Source: CAMUQR01 sp963526735
GTDB lineage: Bacteria > Patescibacteriota > Saccharimonadia > Saccharimonadales > Saccharimonadaceae
DNA: 64,000 bases
Direction of reading: 5' to 3'
NCBI GenBank assembly: GCA_963526735.1
Contig: CAURNU010000004.1
Coordinates: 54,426 to 118,425, forward strand
Shown: in pieces, positions 42,978 through 51,659 of the stretch
Layout of the letters: every line of letters begins with the position of its first letter
Position numbering within the stretch: position 1 is the first letter of the stretch
Translations under genes and position numbers: made by a program
The notes under the pieces: model-generated
Databases searched by the model: none
What the model was told of the DNA's origin: nothing
The model's input: the letters and a program-made list of their open reading frames with translations, nothing else

Positions 42978-43427
42978 TTATTTTTGCTCCATATTCATAT
43001 TACCCGTGTCAAACCCAACTAATTCTAACCGTCGGCCACCATCAGCTAGAGTTGTGATTGTCATTTGCAAACGCTCCGCTGGCAATACCTGGCTGACCGT
43101 TTCGGCCCATTCCACAATTACACAAGTCTGCGGATTTATTAAATCCTCAAGCAATTCTTGGCTGATCACACCTGCCTCACCCAAACGATAAAAATCATAA
43201 TGCGACACTTCGCGTCCGTCGCTTAGCTGATAACGATTATTAATCGCAAAACTCGGACTTGTCACTTCGTCGTTTGAACCAAGCTTTTCTACTAGCGCTT
43301 TCGTAAAAGTAGTTTTACCAGCACCAACATCGCCAATTAACTCCAAGCAGAACTTCGTCGGCAGATTCTCCGCTAGATATTGCACCACCTCGGTTAATTC
43401 AGTTAGATTATGGACTGTGATTTGCAT
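42978..43427 (-). CDS. tsaE: tRNA threonylcarbamoyladenosine biosynthesis ATPase TsaE
   Basis: ATPase needed for t6A37 synthesis. 149 residues. Walker A GDVGAGKTTFTKAL near 35-48, SPSFAINNRY (switch), HYDFYRL and IVEWAE are all present. Adjacent to tsaB. Confidence 0.95.
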   Translation of the reverse strand: MQITVHNLTELTEVVQYLAENLPTKFCLELIGDVGAGKTTFTKALVEKLGSNDEVTSPSFAINNRYQLSDGREVSHYDFYRLGEAGVISQELLEDLINPQTCVIVEWAETVSQVLPAERLQMTITTLADGGRRLELVGFDTGNMNMEQK

Positions 43428-43439
43428 GAGATTATCATA

Positions 43440-44954
43440 TCACATTTTCGACGAATTCGCTGATTGAGCGGTAAATTTAGCGATTTTTTGAAAGTGTTTC
43501 ATTTGGGCTAACCGCCAATTTTTATAACTCATCCAGGCAATTAATACACCAACTAACATTACCCATAAACCAATTTGCCAATGCGTCAATTTAAGCTCGA
43601 CCAACGCTCGCGGAAACTGCGATAAAATTTGCATTACACTCAAAATATAATGACTTAGCAGTTGTAAAATATACGCAACCACCCAAGCCACAGGTGTCAA
43701 ATTTACCAAAATTATCACCAGCCCAGCCAGCCACATCAGTAGCACTAGCAATGGAACCACTAACAAATTAGTTAGCGGAGCAATCAACGACAATTCCCCA
43801 AAACTCACTAACAAAATTGGCGCCACCACAATTTGCACAACGACCACAGCTAGTAACAGCTGACTGACCACATTCAGTTTTTTATCGCCAAAGAAATAAT
43901 TTTGTACGGCGGGCACCGCCACCAACACGCCGAAGAACGCACCATATGATAACCACCACGACAAATCCCCGCATAAATGTAGTGGATTTAACAACAGGGA
44001 AGTTGCTACCAGTAAAATTATCACCCGCCAACCGCTAATTTTGCGACCATAGAACCACGTTACCAATACGACCCCAAGCGTCATCAACGCCCGTGTCATA
44101 CTCGCCGACAAGCCTGCTGTTAACCCAAACAAAGTTGCTACTACTAGCGCACCCAGCACCTCCCAACGCCGTGAAAGCTTACCAAACCATGGTCGCACCA
44201 AACCAACCACAATCATCAAATGCAGTCCGCTCGCCACTACAATATGCGACAAACCAACTGTTCGAATTTGTTGATTCAGATTTCGACTGAGATTAGCGCG
44301 CTTACCAAGCACGATTGCACTAATTAAATCCGCACGCTCACCCGATACAAATCGCCGTAAACGCTGTTCTAGCCAATCGCGCAAACCCGTTGACCAATCG
44401 TCATAACTAATAATCTCTATCGATTGAAGCCGACTGAGCTTCGCTCGGTATTTGCCGGTACCCAGCTCGAGTTTGCCAGTCACCACTACGTAATCGCCGC
44501 GCCGTAATGTCATTTTTTGGCGAGTCGAAACCAGCACTTCGCCAACCATCATGCGCTGGTTCAGTTTAGTTTCACCAAGTCGTAATAAACGATTACCAGC
44601 CTGAGTAGTCGTGACGTCATCAAGCAATCGCCCCGACAGCTCAACGGTTGTATTAATCATTGATTGATATTGATTAGCCTGCTGAAATACAGTCCTAGCC
44701 CGACAGCTACCGATTAATAGTCCCACCGCTAACGCCAACACCAGGCACATCACCGTCAATTTTCGACATAATAAAGCCGAGATTATTATCAATACTACCA
44801 GCCACCAATAATTTATCGAGTAGATTAACTCCACGCCGATCGCTAAAATCACTCCAACGAGCCCAACATACAATAACCACGACCGATCAAGACTGCGGTT
44901 GGTTTGTCTGAAACGCGTGAGTTGCCGTGCGAATCGATGTTGCGTTTTTGCCAT
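43440..44954 (-). CDS. comEC: ComEC/Rec2-type DNA uptake channel (no MBL domain)
   Basis: Membrane channel for single-stranded DNA entry in competence. From ATG 44954 it has 504 residues: two or three N-terminal helices, an OB-like DUF4131 domain (about 80-190), then the competence domain with SHIVVASGLHLMIV and about eight further helices. The C-terminal metallo-beta-lactamase-like domain of longer ComEC is absent. TATAAT ends 7 nt before the ATG (leaderless); an upstream frame to 45089 would contain this promoter and is rejected. Confidence 0.9.
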   Translation of the reverse strand: MAKTQHRFARQLTRFRQTNRSLDRSWLLYVGLVGVILAIGVELIYSINYWWLVVLIIISALLCRKLTVMCLVLALAVGLLIGSCRARTVFQQANQYQSMINTTVELSGRLLDDVTTTQAGNRLLRLGETKLNQRMMVGEVLVSTRQKMTLRRGDYVVVTGKLELGTGKYRAKLSRLQSIEIISYDDWSTGLRDWLEQRLRRFVSGERADLISAIVLGKRANLSRNLNQQIRTVGLSHIVVASGLHLMIVVGLVRPWFGKLSRRWEVLGALVVATLFGLTAGLSASMTRALMTLGVVLVTWFYGRKISGWRVIILLVATSLLLNPLHLCGDLSWWLSYGAFFGVLVAVPAVQNYFFGDKKLNVVSQLLLAVVVVQIVVAPILLVSFGELSLIAPLTNLLVVPLLVLLMWLAGLVIILVNLTPVAWVVAYILQLLSHYILSVMQILSQFPRALVELKLTHWQIGLWVMLVGVLIAWMSYKNWRLAQMKHFQKIAKFTAQSANSSKM

Positions 44955-44961
44955 TAGCTTT

Positions 44962-44967
44962 ATTATA
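44962..44967 (-). promoter_or_regulatory. -10 box of comEC (leaderless)
   Basis: TATAAT on the minus strand, 7 nt before the ATG at 44954. Confidence 0.5.
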
Positions 44968-45037
44968 CCGATTTTTGCGAATTGGTAGTTGTTTTTTATT
45001 AAAATTGCATTTTTTAGAACTTTTTCGCAGTTTAAAC

Positions 45038-45066
45038 TTGACTTTTTAACAGTTTTTTGGTAAAGT
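45038..45066 (+). promoter_or_regulatory. Promoter of tRNA-Lys
   Basis: TTGACT (45038-45043), 17-nt spacer, TAAAGT (45061-45066), 15 nt before the tRNA. Confidence 0.65.
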
Positions 45067-45081
45067 GTTAAAGTCTTAAAT

Positions 45082-45158
45082 GGAACCATAGCTCAGCTGG
45101 TTAGAGCACCTGCCTTTTAAGCAGGGTGTCGTGGGTTCAAGTCCCACTGGTTCCTCCA
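45082..45158 (+). tRNA. tRNA-Lys(TTT)
   Basis: Acceptor GGAACCA/TGGTTCC, D loop with GGTTAGAGCA, anticodon loop CTTTTAA (TTT), T loop TTCAAGT, discriminator T and encoded CCA. 77 nt. Confidence 0.95.
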
Positions 45159-45170
45159 AATTGATTTTTA

Positions 45171-45200
45171 AAATAACTCGAGTCTTAACTCGGGTTATTT
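45171..45200 (+). terminator. Terminator of tRNA-Lys
   Basis: AAATAACTCGAG / CTCGGGTTATTT (one U-G) with a 6-nt loop, then TTTTG. Convergent with ruvA. Confidence 0.8.
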
Positions 45201-45218
45201 TTTTGTTGCAGTAATATT

Positions 45219-45794
45219 TTAACGACGATTCGTCAGAGCTAATTTCACCCGCTCTTGTGTTGTAAGTTTTACATCAATACCGGAGAGTAGGGCGGTTGCA
45301 TCTGTTAAGTTGTAACCCAAAGCCATCAAAGTTTCGACCGCCTCATCATCAGTATTTAGTTCAGTTTGCACCAGTTCAGCACTCATCGCACTCGGCACAC
45401 CAATTTTATCCGATAAATCAACGCAAACTCGCTCGGCGGTTTTTTTACCCACCCCGCTGGCTTGCTGAATGTATTTACTGTCACCACGAGCAATTGCCGA
45501 ACGCACCGCCTCGAATTCACCGATTGACAAAATCGCCAGCGCCGCCTTCGGACCAATACCCTGGACAGTGATTAGTAATTTAAATAATTCCTTGCTTCCC
45601 AACTCTAAAAAACCAAATAATTCTTGCGATTGTTCGCGAATATGGTGATAAATTTTTAAACTCGCAGTTTCACCCAATATCAGTCGACTAGCATCGCTCG
45701 TCGGCACCGCCACTTCATAGCCCACGCCCATTACATCAATAATTAACGTGTTTAAGTTTTTATCAATAATTTTTCCCGTCAAGTGCGCAATCAT
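45219..45794 (-). CDS. ruvA: Holliday junction branch migration protein RuvA
   Basis: Tetramer that binds four-way junctions and recruits RuvB. 191 residues: OB domain (MIAHLTGKIIDKN, VGYEVAVP), two helix-hairpin-helix motifs (VQGIGPKAALAIL, ASGVGKKTAERVCVDL) and the C-terminal RuvB-binding domain. TGC-TATAAT ends 7 nt before the ATG (leaderless). ruvB is not in the window. Confidence 0.97.
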   Translation of the reverse strand: MIAHLTGKIIDKNLNTLIIDVMGVGYEVAVPTSDASRLILGETASLKIYHHIREQSQELFGFLELGSKELFKLLITVQGIGPKAALAILSIGEFEAVRSAIARGDSKYIQQASGVGKKTAERVCVDLSDKIGVPSAMSAELVQTELNTDDEAVETLMALGYNLTDATALLSGIDVKLTTQERVKLALTNRR

Positions 45795-45801
45795 AGCTTG
45801 T

Positions 45802-45810
45802 ATTATAGCA
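45802..45810 (-). promoter_or_regulatory. Extended -10 of ruvA (leaderless)
   Basis: TGCTATAAT on the minus strand, 7 nt before the ATG at 45794. Confidence 0.55.
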
Positions 45811-45828
45811 TGAAATAATCAGTTAGTT

Positions 45829-46794
45829 TTAGCAACGCGAAAAATTCGCCTCAAGTGGCACACCGGCTGACTGATAACGACGCTCAATTTCCGCCTCAGC
45901 CGCTAAACGCACCACCTGATCATCAACAATCGCCGACGCCACCATATTGACACCCATATCAGTTGGCGATTGATAAATCTGTTGATGAAAAATTCGTTGA
46001 AAAATCTCATTTAATACCGGAAAAGTTGCAATGTCGCGATTATAGTTAACTGCCTCAACACCATAGGCTTTTTGATGAAATGGATCAATCATATTCTGAT
46101 CATTCAAATCCATCGTCGCTGCCTCATAAGCTCGATTCACTGGGTGATTAATCGGTAGATTCCAGACTGGGAAAGTCTCATACTTAGCATAACCAGCCCG
46201 TCGTCCTGCCAAAAACTCATGATAAATCTGACTCAAACAAGTTGCCATTTTACCGCTTGACGCACCCGGTGCTGTCACCAGCACCACCGGCCGTTCGGTT
46301 TTAATAAAACTGTTTTTGCCATATCCTTCAGGGCTAACTACTTTATCAATGTTCGTCGGATAGCCTTCGGTGCGACTGTGAATATGAACAACCAGACCGC
46401 GCTCCTCAAGTAATTTCACAAAGTCTGCCACCGCCTCTGGCTGATCACATAAAGTAATAACCACGCTACTAATTTTAAAATTACGCTGAGTGAAATATTC
46501 AATCAGACGCAGTGCCTCCTGCTGGTAACTCATCCCCGAGTCACTACGCATTTTACCGCGCGCCAAATCCACCGCCGACACACAAATAATTACTTCCAGC
46601 TGATCGCGCAGATTTTCTAATACCTGGATTTTGGATTGCGGATCAAAACCAGGTAACACTCGAGCCGCGTGCCAGTCATCAATAATTTTGCCACCAACTT
46701 CTAAGTAGAGTTTATCGAATTGACGCACCCGCTCCATAATGGCTGCTGTTTGCAACTCAAGATAAACCTCCTGATTAAATCCTCGCTTCATCAT
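45829..46794 (-). CDS. DUF1846/UPF0371 family protein, C-terminally shortened
   Basis: Function unknown. The 321 residues track the N-terminal two-thirds of the family closely: LYLEVGGKIIDDWHAARVLPGF, YPTNIDKVVSPEGYGKNSFI, VTAPGASSGKMATCLSQ, WNLPINHPVNRAYEAATMDLND, AVNYNRDIATFP. Known members are about 490-500 residues; the last about 170 are missing here, and the frame ends cleanly at 45829. The P-loop-like SSGKMAT is retained. AAAGGGGAG precedes the ATG. Confidence 0.88.
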   Translation of the reverse strand: MMKRGFNQEVYLELQTAAIMERVRQFDKLYLEVGGKIIDDWHAARVLPGFDPQSKIQVLENLRDQLEVIICVSAVDLARGKMRSDSGMSYQQEALRLIEYFTQRNFKISSVVITLCDQPEAVADFVKLLEERGLVVHIHSRTEGYPTNIDKVVSPEGYGKNSFIKTERPVVLVTAPGASSGKMATCLSQIYHEFLAGRRAGYAKYETFPVWNLPINHPVNRAYEAATMDLNDQNMIDPFHQKAYGVEAVNYNRDIATFPVLNEIFQRIFHQQIYQSPTDMGVNMVASAIVDDQVVRLAAEAEIERRYQSAGVPLEANFSRC

Positions 46795-46897
46795 CTCCCC
46801 TTTGATTGTTAGCGCAATCCACTCTTTGCTTTCATCATACCACTTTTAAAATTAAAACATAAGCTTTTTAGCAAAAATCACAACATTTTTAGGGAAA

Positions 46898-47371
46898 CTA
46901 CCCCCGGCTAATCAATTGGTGAGTAATTGCCGCTGCTAACGCATCGGCGGCATCGTCAGGCTTAGGTATGACTTGGAGACTAAGATGCAACCGCACCATT
47001 TCTTGAATTTGTTTTTTGTCGGCGCGACCATAGCCAGTCAAGGTTTGTTTAATCTGCAGTGGTGTATATTCCGCAATCGGTAGGTGAGCCAGCCGACCAC
47101 ATAGCATCGCTACACCGCGGGCGTGCGACACCGAAATCGCCGTAGTGATATTTTGTGCAAAAAACAGTTTCTCGATTGACATCACTGTTGGTTGTGTTTC
47201 GGTAATAATCTGATTGAGCCCATGAAAAATCTCCTCCAAACGCTCATCTAATGGCGTGTGTGCTGGAGTTTTAATCACACCAGCCGTCACCAACTTTGAA
47301 CGCCCGCCCACCACATCAATCACTCCAAAGCCCAAAATCCCCGTTCCTGGGTCAATGCCGATTATACGCAT
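46898..47371 (-). CDS. ruvC: Crossover junction endodeoxyribonuclease RuvC
   Basis: Resolves Holliday junctions. From ATG 47371 it has 157 residues, the usual length. MRIIGIDPGTGILGFG carries the first catalytic Asp, MSIEKLFFAQN the Glu, and KPDDAADALAAAI the C-terminal acid cluster. GGAG lies 7 nt upstream. A longer frame to 47467 would overlap gpmA and is not supported. Confidence 0.96.
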   Translation of the reverse strand: MRIIGIDPGTGILGFGVIDVVGGRSKLVTAGVIKTPAHTPLDERLEEIFHGLNQIITETQPTVMSIEKLFFAQNITTAISVSHARGVAMLCGRLAHLPIAEYTPLQIKQTLTGYGRADKKQIQEMVRLHLSLQVIPKPDDAADALAAAITHQLISRG

Positions 47372-47417
47372 TGAGCGCTCCAACAGGGAAGTAGTAATTG
47401 AGATCGTAATGCAAACA

Positions 47418-48158
47418 TTAGGCTTTGGTCTGGGCTTTGTTTTTGTTAATTTTGGCTTCGAGCTCACTAGCTTCAGCTAAAAATCGCTTGCTAATAACTT
47501 GAAAATCTGCGTCAAATTCATACATCAGCGGTACACCAGTCGGGATTTCCACATCCATAATCGCATCGTCTGATAGATTTTCAAAATATTTAACCAGAGA
47601 GCGAATCGAATTACCGTGCGCCACAATCAGTACGCGCTCACCCGCCTGCATCCGTGGTTTAATTTCAGTTTCAAAATACGGTACGGCGCGGGCGATAGTT
47701 TCTTTTAAGCTCTCAGCTAAGGGCAGTTCCGTCGGATTGACCTGACGATATGCCGGTTGATGTTGTGGAGCACGCGGATCATCAGCCTCTAGTGCTGGCG
47801 GTAAAACATCAAACGACCGACGCCATAGTTTAACTTGGTCTTCACCATACTGGGCTACGGTTTCTAATTTATTTAAACCCTGCAAGGCGCCGTAATGACG
47901 CTCATTCAAACGCCAGCTTTTAATCACTGGCAACCACAGTCGATCCATTTCAGTCAGCGCCAAATGTAAAGTATTAATCGCCCGCTTCAAATAGCTGGTA
48001 TAACAAATGTCAAAATCAAGTCCAGCCTGCGCGAGTTTTTGACCAGCCTGCTTCGCTTCCAGCACTCCCTGCTCGCTCAGTTCAACATCCATCCAACCAG
48101 TGAATAGATTAAGCTTATTCCACTCGCTTTCGCCGTGCCTAATTAAGACAATTTTCAT
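47418..48158 (-). CDS. gpmA: 2,3-bisphosphoglycerate-dependent phosphoglycerate mutase
   Basis: Glycolytic 3-PG/2-PG interconversion. 246 residues. RHGESEWNKLNLFTGWMDVELSE near the start (His8), RLNERHYGALQGLNK, and VAHGNSIRSLVKYFE near the end. AAGGAG precedes the ATG, 8 nt after the bcp stop. Confidence 0.97.
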   Translation of the reverse strand: MKIVLIRHGESEWNKLNLFTGWMDVELSEQGVLEAKQAGQKLAQAGLDFDICYTSYLKRAINTLHLALTEMDRLWLPVIKSWRLNERHYGALQGLNKLETVAQYGEDQVKLWRRSFDVLPPALEADDPRAPQHQPAYRQVNPTELPLAESLKETIARAVPYFETEIKPRMQAGERVLIVAHGNSIRSLVKYFENLSDDAIMDVEIPTGVPLMYEFDADFQVISKRFLAEASELEAKINKNKAQTKA

Positions 48159-48166
48159 CGCACTCC

Positions 48167-48628
48167 TTATTTTTGTAATAATTTAATATCTTCGACTAAT
48201 TGTTCACCGTGGCCGACAGTCTTAGCACGACCATAGACTTTGACAACTTGACCATCAGGATTAATCACGAAAGTTTTGCGCAAAATACCTTCCCGGCCAA
48301 ACATTTTTTTACCCCAAGCATTATATGCTTCGATAGTTTGTTTTTCTGGGTCGGATAATAAAATAAAGTTCAGGTTGTACTTGGCGATAAACTTGCGGTG
48401 CGCATCTTCGCTATCAGCACTGATACCGATAACAGTCACGCCCAAATCAAGCAGGGCGCGCTCTTCGTCACGAATTGAACAAGCCTGTGCTGTACAACCC
48501 GGCGTGTTGTCTTTTGGATAAAAATAAATCACCAGCCAGCGACCAGCAAAATCCGCCAATTTGCGGAGCTGACCTTCGCTGTCAGTTAAAGCAAAATCTG
48601 GTGCTTGATAGGGAACTTGTTGTTGCAT
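48167..48628 (-). CDS. bcp: Thioredoxin-dependent peroxiredoxin (Bcp/PrxQ)
   Basis: Reduces peroxides in the cytosol. 153 residues. YPKDNTPGCTAQACSIRDE places the peroxidatic Cys45 and resolving Cys50 in the Bcp pattern. AAAGGA precedes the ATG. Likely reduced by thioredoxin via TrxB (8972-9907). Confidence 0.96.
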   Translation of the reverse strand: MQQQVPYQAPDFALTDSEGQLRKLADFAGRWLVIYFYPKDNTPGCTAQACSIRDEERALLDLGVTVIGISADSEDAHRKFIAKYNLNFILLSDPEKQTIEAYNAWGKKMFGREGILRKTFVINPDGQVVKVYGRAKTVGHGEQLVEDIKLLQK

Positions 48629-48681
48629 AAAGTTAAATCCTTTCTTGTGTTTAACAAAAAATCTTAAAAATCATTTTAATC

Positions 48682-48758
48682 TGGTCGGGATGACTGGATT
48701 CGAACCAGCGACCTCACCGTCCCGAACGGTGCGCGCTACCAAACTGCGCCACACCCCG
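48682..48758 (-). tRNA. tRNA-Pro(CGG)
   Basis: Minus strand: acceptor CGGGGTG/CATCCCG, anticodon loop TTCGGGA (CGG), T loop TTCGAAT, discriminator A, encoded CCA. 77 nt. Second proline isoacceptor of the window. Confidence 0.95.
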
Positions 48759-48869
48759 ACGTTATTTTTCGCATTAATGGATATGATTGGTGCTATTTGA
48801 TAGCGGATTGCCAATTCCACATAATGCTGACATTTTAATTATATGTCGCCACCAAGCGCAAGTCAATTG

Positions 48870-48878
48870 TGCTACAAT
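48870..48878 (+). promoter_or_regulatory. Extended -10 of ogt (leaderless)
   Basis: TGCTACAAT, then 7 nt to the ATG at 48886. Confidence 0.55.
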
Positions 48879-48885
48879 GATTTTT

Positions 48886-49350
48886 ATGAATCACCTACGT
48901 AGCGTAGCAATTAATGATGCCTGGCTCAAAATATGGTTAGTAATTGACGAGTTCGACCAAGTTCAGCAAGTACTATTTCAGCCACCAATAGGGGAGATAA
49001 CATATCTGAAAAACCACCCCTATCGTCAGCTTTTTCGTCAATATATGACTGGTGATTATCAAGCTCTCAATCAAATTAAAATTAATTTACCGACAGGGGA
49101 TTTTCGCCGAGCAGTTTTAGAACAGATGCGCCAAATTCCCGCCGGTCAAACCCTTAGTTATGGTCAGCTGGCAAATTTGGCAGGTCACTCCGGTGCAGCA
49201 CGCGCCGTGGGGAGCATTTGCAAACGCAATCCCTTGCCGATTATTATTCCCTGCCACCGCATCATTAAAAGTAATGGTAGTCTTGGTGAGTATGCGTTTG
49301 GCGCGGAGCTAAAAAAGCAACTCCTACGCCACGAAGGTGTTAATTTTTAG
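48886..49350 (+). CDS. ogt: Methylated-DNA--protein-cysteine methyltransferase
   Basis: Suicide repair of O6-alkylguanine. 154 residues: a degenerate N-terminal domain, then the DNA-binding/active domain with YGQLANLAG, arginine finger segment ARAVGSICKRNP and IIPCHRII (Cys123). An upstream frame from 48787 contains the promoter and is rejected. The 3' end overlaps the convergent 49340 gene by 11 nt. Confidence 0.92.
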   Translation: MNHLRSVAINDAWLKIWLVIDEFDQVQQVLFQPPIGEITYLKNHPYRQLFRQYMTGDYQALNQIKINLPTGDFRRAVLEQMRQIPAGQTLSYGQLANLAGHSGAARAVGSICKRNPLPIIIPCHRIIKSNGSLGEYAFGAELKKQLLRHEGVNF

Positions 49351-50821
49351 TACGGAAAAACTTATCATAAACCGCGAAGATTACACTAGCTACGACCGCA
49401 CCCGAAAGTGGAGAATTAAGTAGCTTCAACCAGTCAAAACCAAAACTTTTGTCAGCTGACTCGGTAGCTTTTGAATTAGGCAATGACACAGGCGCAGTGA
49501 CATTTTTTACACAAATACCAGTCACTGAGTCCTTCGTAAAACCCGCCTGGCAAGCTTGCTCGACTTTTTGACAACGATTAGTTAACGGATTGCGGATTTG
49601 ATTATCGGCGCAACGTTTCAAGCATTTACCGTTAATTAATTCTTGTTCGTTTGTACATTCGGCCTCAAGGACAATCTTGCGACAACGACCAGTCTCTGGG
49701 TGACGCAATTGACCGTCAGGGCAAGGTGGTTTCACAACCGCTAGTGCAATTTTATTGCAACGATTAGTTGCAAGATTCAGGACATAGCCGTCAGGACAGC
49801 TTTTTGGTTCGGTGATTTTAATTTTATGACAGCGATTGGTTTCTGAATTTAATACATAACCGTCGGGGCAGTTTTTCGGTTCAACAACTTTGATTTTATT
49901 ACAACGCTTAGTGGTTGGATTGAAGATATGCCCTTCTTGACAAGTTATTGGCGGTACAACACAAGTGTCAGTCATCTTGTCTAATTCTTGACCGGTCGGG
50001 CAAGGGTCGCGTTCACAAATTCCTGTGTCAAGCTTTCTCGTGTAATTTTTGGCGCATTTTTGCAAACATTGGCCATTAATCAGTTCCTCGCTCGTCTTGC
50101 ATTTCGGCTCAAGCGCCATCAGCGGTGGTAATTGCTCAGCTTTCAACCAAATTGGATCAGCCCGCAGTGCCGAAAACCCCTGCCAAATGTCACTTTCTCG
50201 ACCGCCAATCGTCACCACACTCAAAAAATCATAATCGGCGAACTGATGATAATCGCTCGAAGCATTCGGCGCAGTTTTCAGATAATTAAACTGGACAATA
50301 ACCTGATTCGTCGACTGATAGATAACTTGGAGTTGCTGTTTAGTCCCCGCCTTGCCCAGCTCCAACCAAGGTTCAGCCGAATGACAATTGCTTAAACACT
50401 GAACCAAATTGGTTTGTAAATTCAGAAAATTCTTCGCCAATTCTAGGTTATTAACTAGAATCAACACTTCACTAGTCGCTAGCTGAGTGTTAGTTTTGCC
50501 AAACTGCAATTCGCCCAGCACCACTTCCCTCTTGACAGTGGGGGAGTTGTCAGTCAATAATCGCAATTTCAAATCACTGAGCTTCACTGGAGCGCCGTAA
50601 TTTTTCAGCACCACGAACTGATTATTTTTAAGATTTCCCTGTTTAATTTGGACTTTGATGATTCGTAAATCAATCACCTGCTGAGTCGCCGACTGATCTT
50701 TTGATGTGTCGGTTTTTATCTTTCCATCGCTAGCTAGCACGGGCGTTGTCATCAACATCCACCCCAGTAAAGCACCCGCTAATCCATATATAATTCTCGT
50801 TAATTTTTGTTGCATCGCCAC
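49340..50821 (-). CDS. Secreted, membrane-anchored protein with a lamin-tail-like domain and Cys-rich repeats
   Basis: Not a named gene. 493 residues: signal peptide (about 1-30), a beta-rich domain (about 50-210) with FVVLKNYGAPVKLSDLKLRLL resembling lamin-tail domains, then about ten Cys-containing modules (about 240-450). The modules follow C-x(2)-G-x(5)-N-x(2)-T-x-R-C-x-K, e.g. CPDGYVLNSETNRCHK. One C-terminal membrane helix and a short basic tail end the protein. Probably a surface protein stabilised by disulfides, perhaps for contact with host cells; this is inferred from architecture. AAAGGGTGG precedes the ATG. Confidence 0.75.
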   Translation of the reverse strand: MAMQQKLTRIIYGLAGALLGWMLMTTPVLASDGKIKTDTSKDQSATQQVIDLRIIKVQIKQGNLKNNQFVVLKNYGAPVKLSDLKLRLLTDNSPTVKREVVLGELQFGKTNTQLATSEVLILVNNLELAKNFLNLQTNLVQCLSNCHSAEPWLELGKAGTKQQLQVIYQSTNQVIVQFNYLKTAPNASSDYHQFADYDFLSVVTIGGRESDIWQGFSALRADPIWLKAEQLPPLMALEPKCKTSEELINGQCLQKCAKNYTRKLDTGICERDPCPTGQELDKMTDTCVVPPITCQEGHIFNPTTKRCNKIKVVEPKNCPDGYVLNSETNRCHKIKITEPKSCPDGYVLNLATNRCNKIALAVVKPPCPDGQLRHPETGRCRKIVLEAECTNEQELINGKCLKRCADNQIRNPLTNRCQKVEQACQAGFTKDSVTGICVKNVTAPVSLPNSKATESADKSFGFDWLKLLNSPLSGAVVASVIFAVYDKFFRTKN

Positions 50822-50839
50822 CCTTTCGTTGATTTTTTT

Positions 50840-50868
50840 AAAAAATCACTCGGCGTTTAACCGAGCGA
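50840..50868 (-). terminator. Terminator of yebC
   Basis: Minus strand TCGCTCGG / CCGAGTGA (one G-U) with a 7-nt loop, then TTTTTT, 8 nt after the yebC stop. Confidence 0.8.
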
Positions 50869-50875
50869 TTAAGTA

Positions 50876-51586
50876 TTAATTCAGATCTGCGTTCGTGTAG
50901 ACATTGACCACATCATCTAGGTCGTCAATTGCGTTCATGATTTTCAGGATTTTTTGTGCTGATTCATCATCAGTAATTGCAATTAAATTATCTGCAACAT
51001 ATTCAAGTTCAGCTTGTTTAAGCTCGACACCTAGCTCTTCCACTTTAGCTTTTACCGCCAACATCTCACGCGGTTCAGTATAAATCACGAACTCTTCGCC
51101 CTCATCCTTAATATCAAGCGCCCCTGCGTCCAAAATCTCCAGCATCTGATCTTCGGTCAATCCAGCGGTCATTAATACGCCTTTTTGTTTAAATTGAAAC
51201 AGCACACTGCCTGGGTCGGCAAAGCGTCCACCGTTTTTAGTAAGCGCAGTTTTAACCTCTGGCAAAGTTCGGTTGCGGTTATCAGTAGCAGTTTCGATCA
51301 CAAATCCTACTCCGTTTGGACCATAGCCTTCATAAATAATCTCCTCGAGTTGAGTGGCATTTTTATCAGCCACCCGCGCAATCGCCTTTTCAATGTTAGC
51401 CTTTGGCATATTGGCTTGTTTGGCCTTTTCAATCACCATCGCCAGCGCCGAGTTAGTTAGCGGATCAGTTCCACCACGCGCTGCAATCGCAATCTGATTA
51501 CCAATTTTAGTAAAAACCGCTCCGCGTTTCGCGTCATTCACGCCTTTTTGGCGCTTGATTTGTGCCCATTTACTGTGTCCTGCCAT
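50876..51586 (-). CDS. YebC/PmpR family protein
   Basis: 236 residues with the classic start MAGHSKWAQIKRQKGVNDAKRG, then AIAARGG and the RNA/DNA-binding and middle domains (YEGYGPNGVGFVIETATDNRNRT). Known either as transcription regulators or, more recently for YebC, as factors easing ribosome stalling at proline-rich motifs. ruvC, its usual neighbour, lies about 3.5 kb away. Confidence 0.95.
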   Translation of the reverse strand: MAGHSKWAQIKRQKGVNDAKRGAVFTKIGNQIAIAARGGTDPLTNSALAMVIEKAKQANMPKANIEKAIARVADKNATQLEEIIYEGYGPNGVGFVIETATDNRNRTLPEVKTALTKNGGRFADPGSVLFQFKQKGVLMTAGLTEDQMLEILDAGALDIKDEGEEFVIYTEPREMLAVKAKVEELGVELKQAELEYVADNLIAITDDESAQKILKIMNAIDDLDDVVNVYTNADLN

Positions 51587-51659
51587 GATACCTACTTTTC
51601 GTTTAATTTTATTTAAATTTAACCTAAATTATACACAGCTTATCTGTTAAATTCAAGTT

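Noticed and set aside
44955..45089. Longer comEC frame starting at 45089.
   Set aside because: It would contain the comEC -10 box and run into the tRNA-Lys gene on the other strand; ATG 44954 fits the leaderless pattern.
46890..46905. A 13-nt string GGGAAACTACCCC occurs both here (end of ruvC) and in the small RNA at 28460-28472.
   Set aside because: The copy here spans the ruvC stop codon, the stem would be only 3 bp, and nothing else nearby is shared. Probably coincidence.
47372..47467. Longer ruvC frame with 32 extra basic residues at the N-terminus.
   Set aside because: It overlaps gpmA, has no family similarity, and MRIIGIDPGTG at 47371 has its own GGAG motif.
49590..50100. Regularly spaced similar segments that might be a CRISPR array.
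   Set aside because: They are degenerate coding repeats for Cys modules within one long frame; there are no identical repeats or unique spacers.
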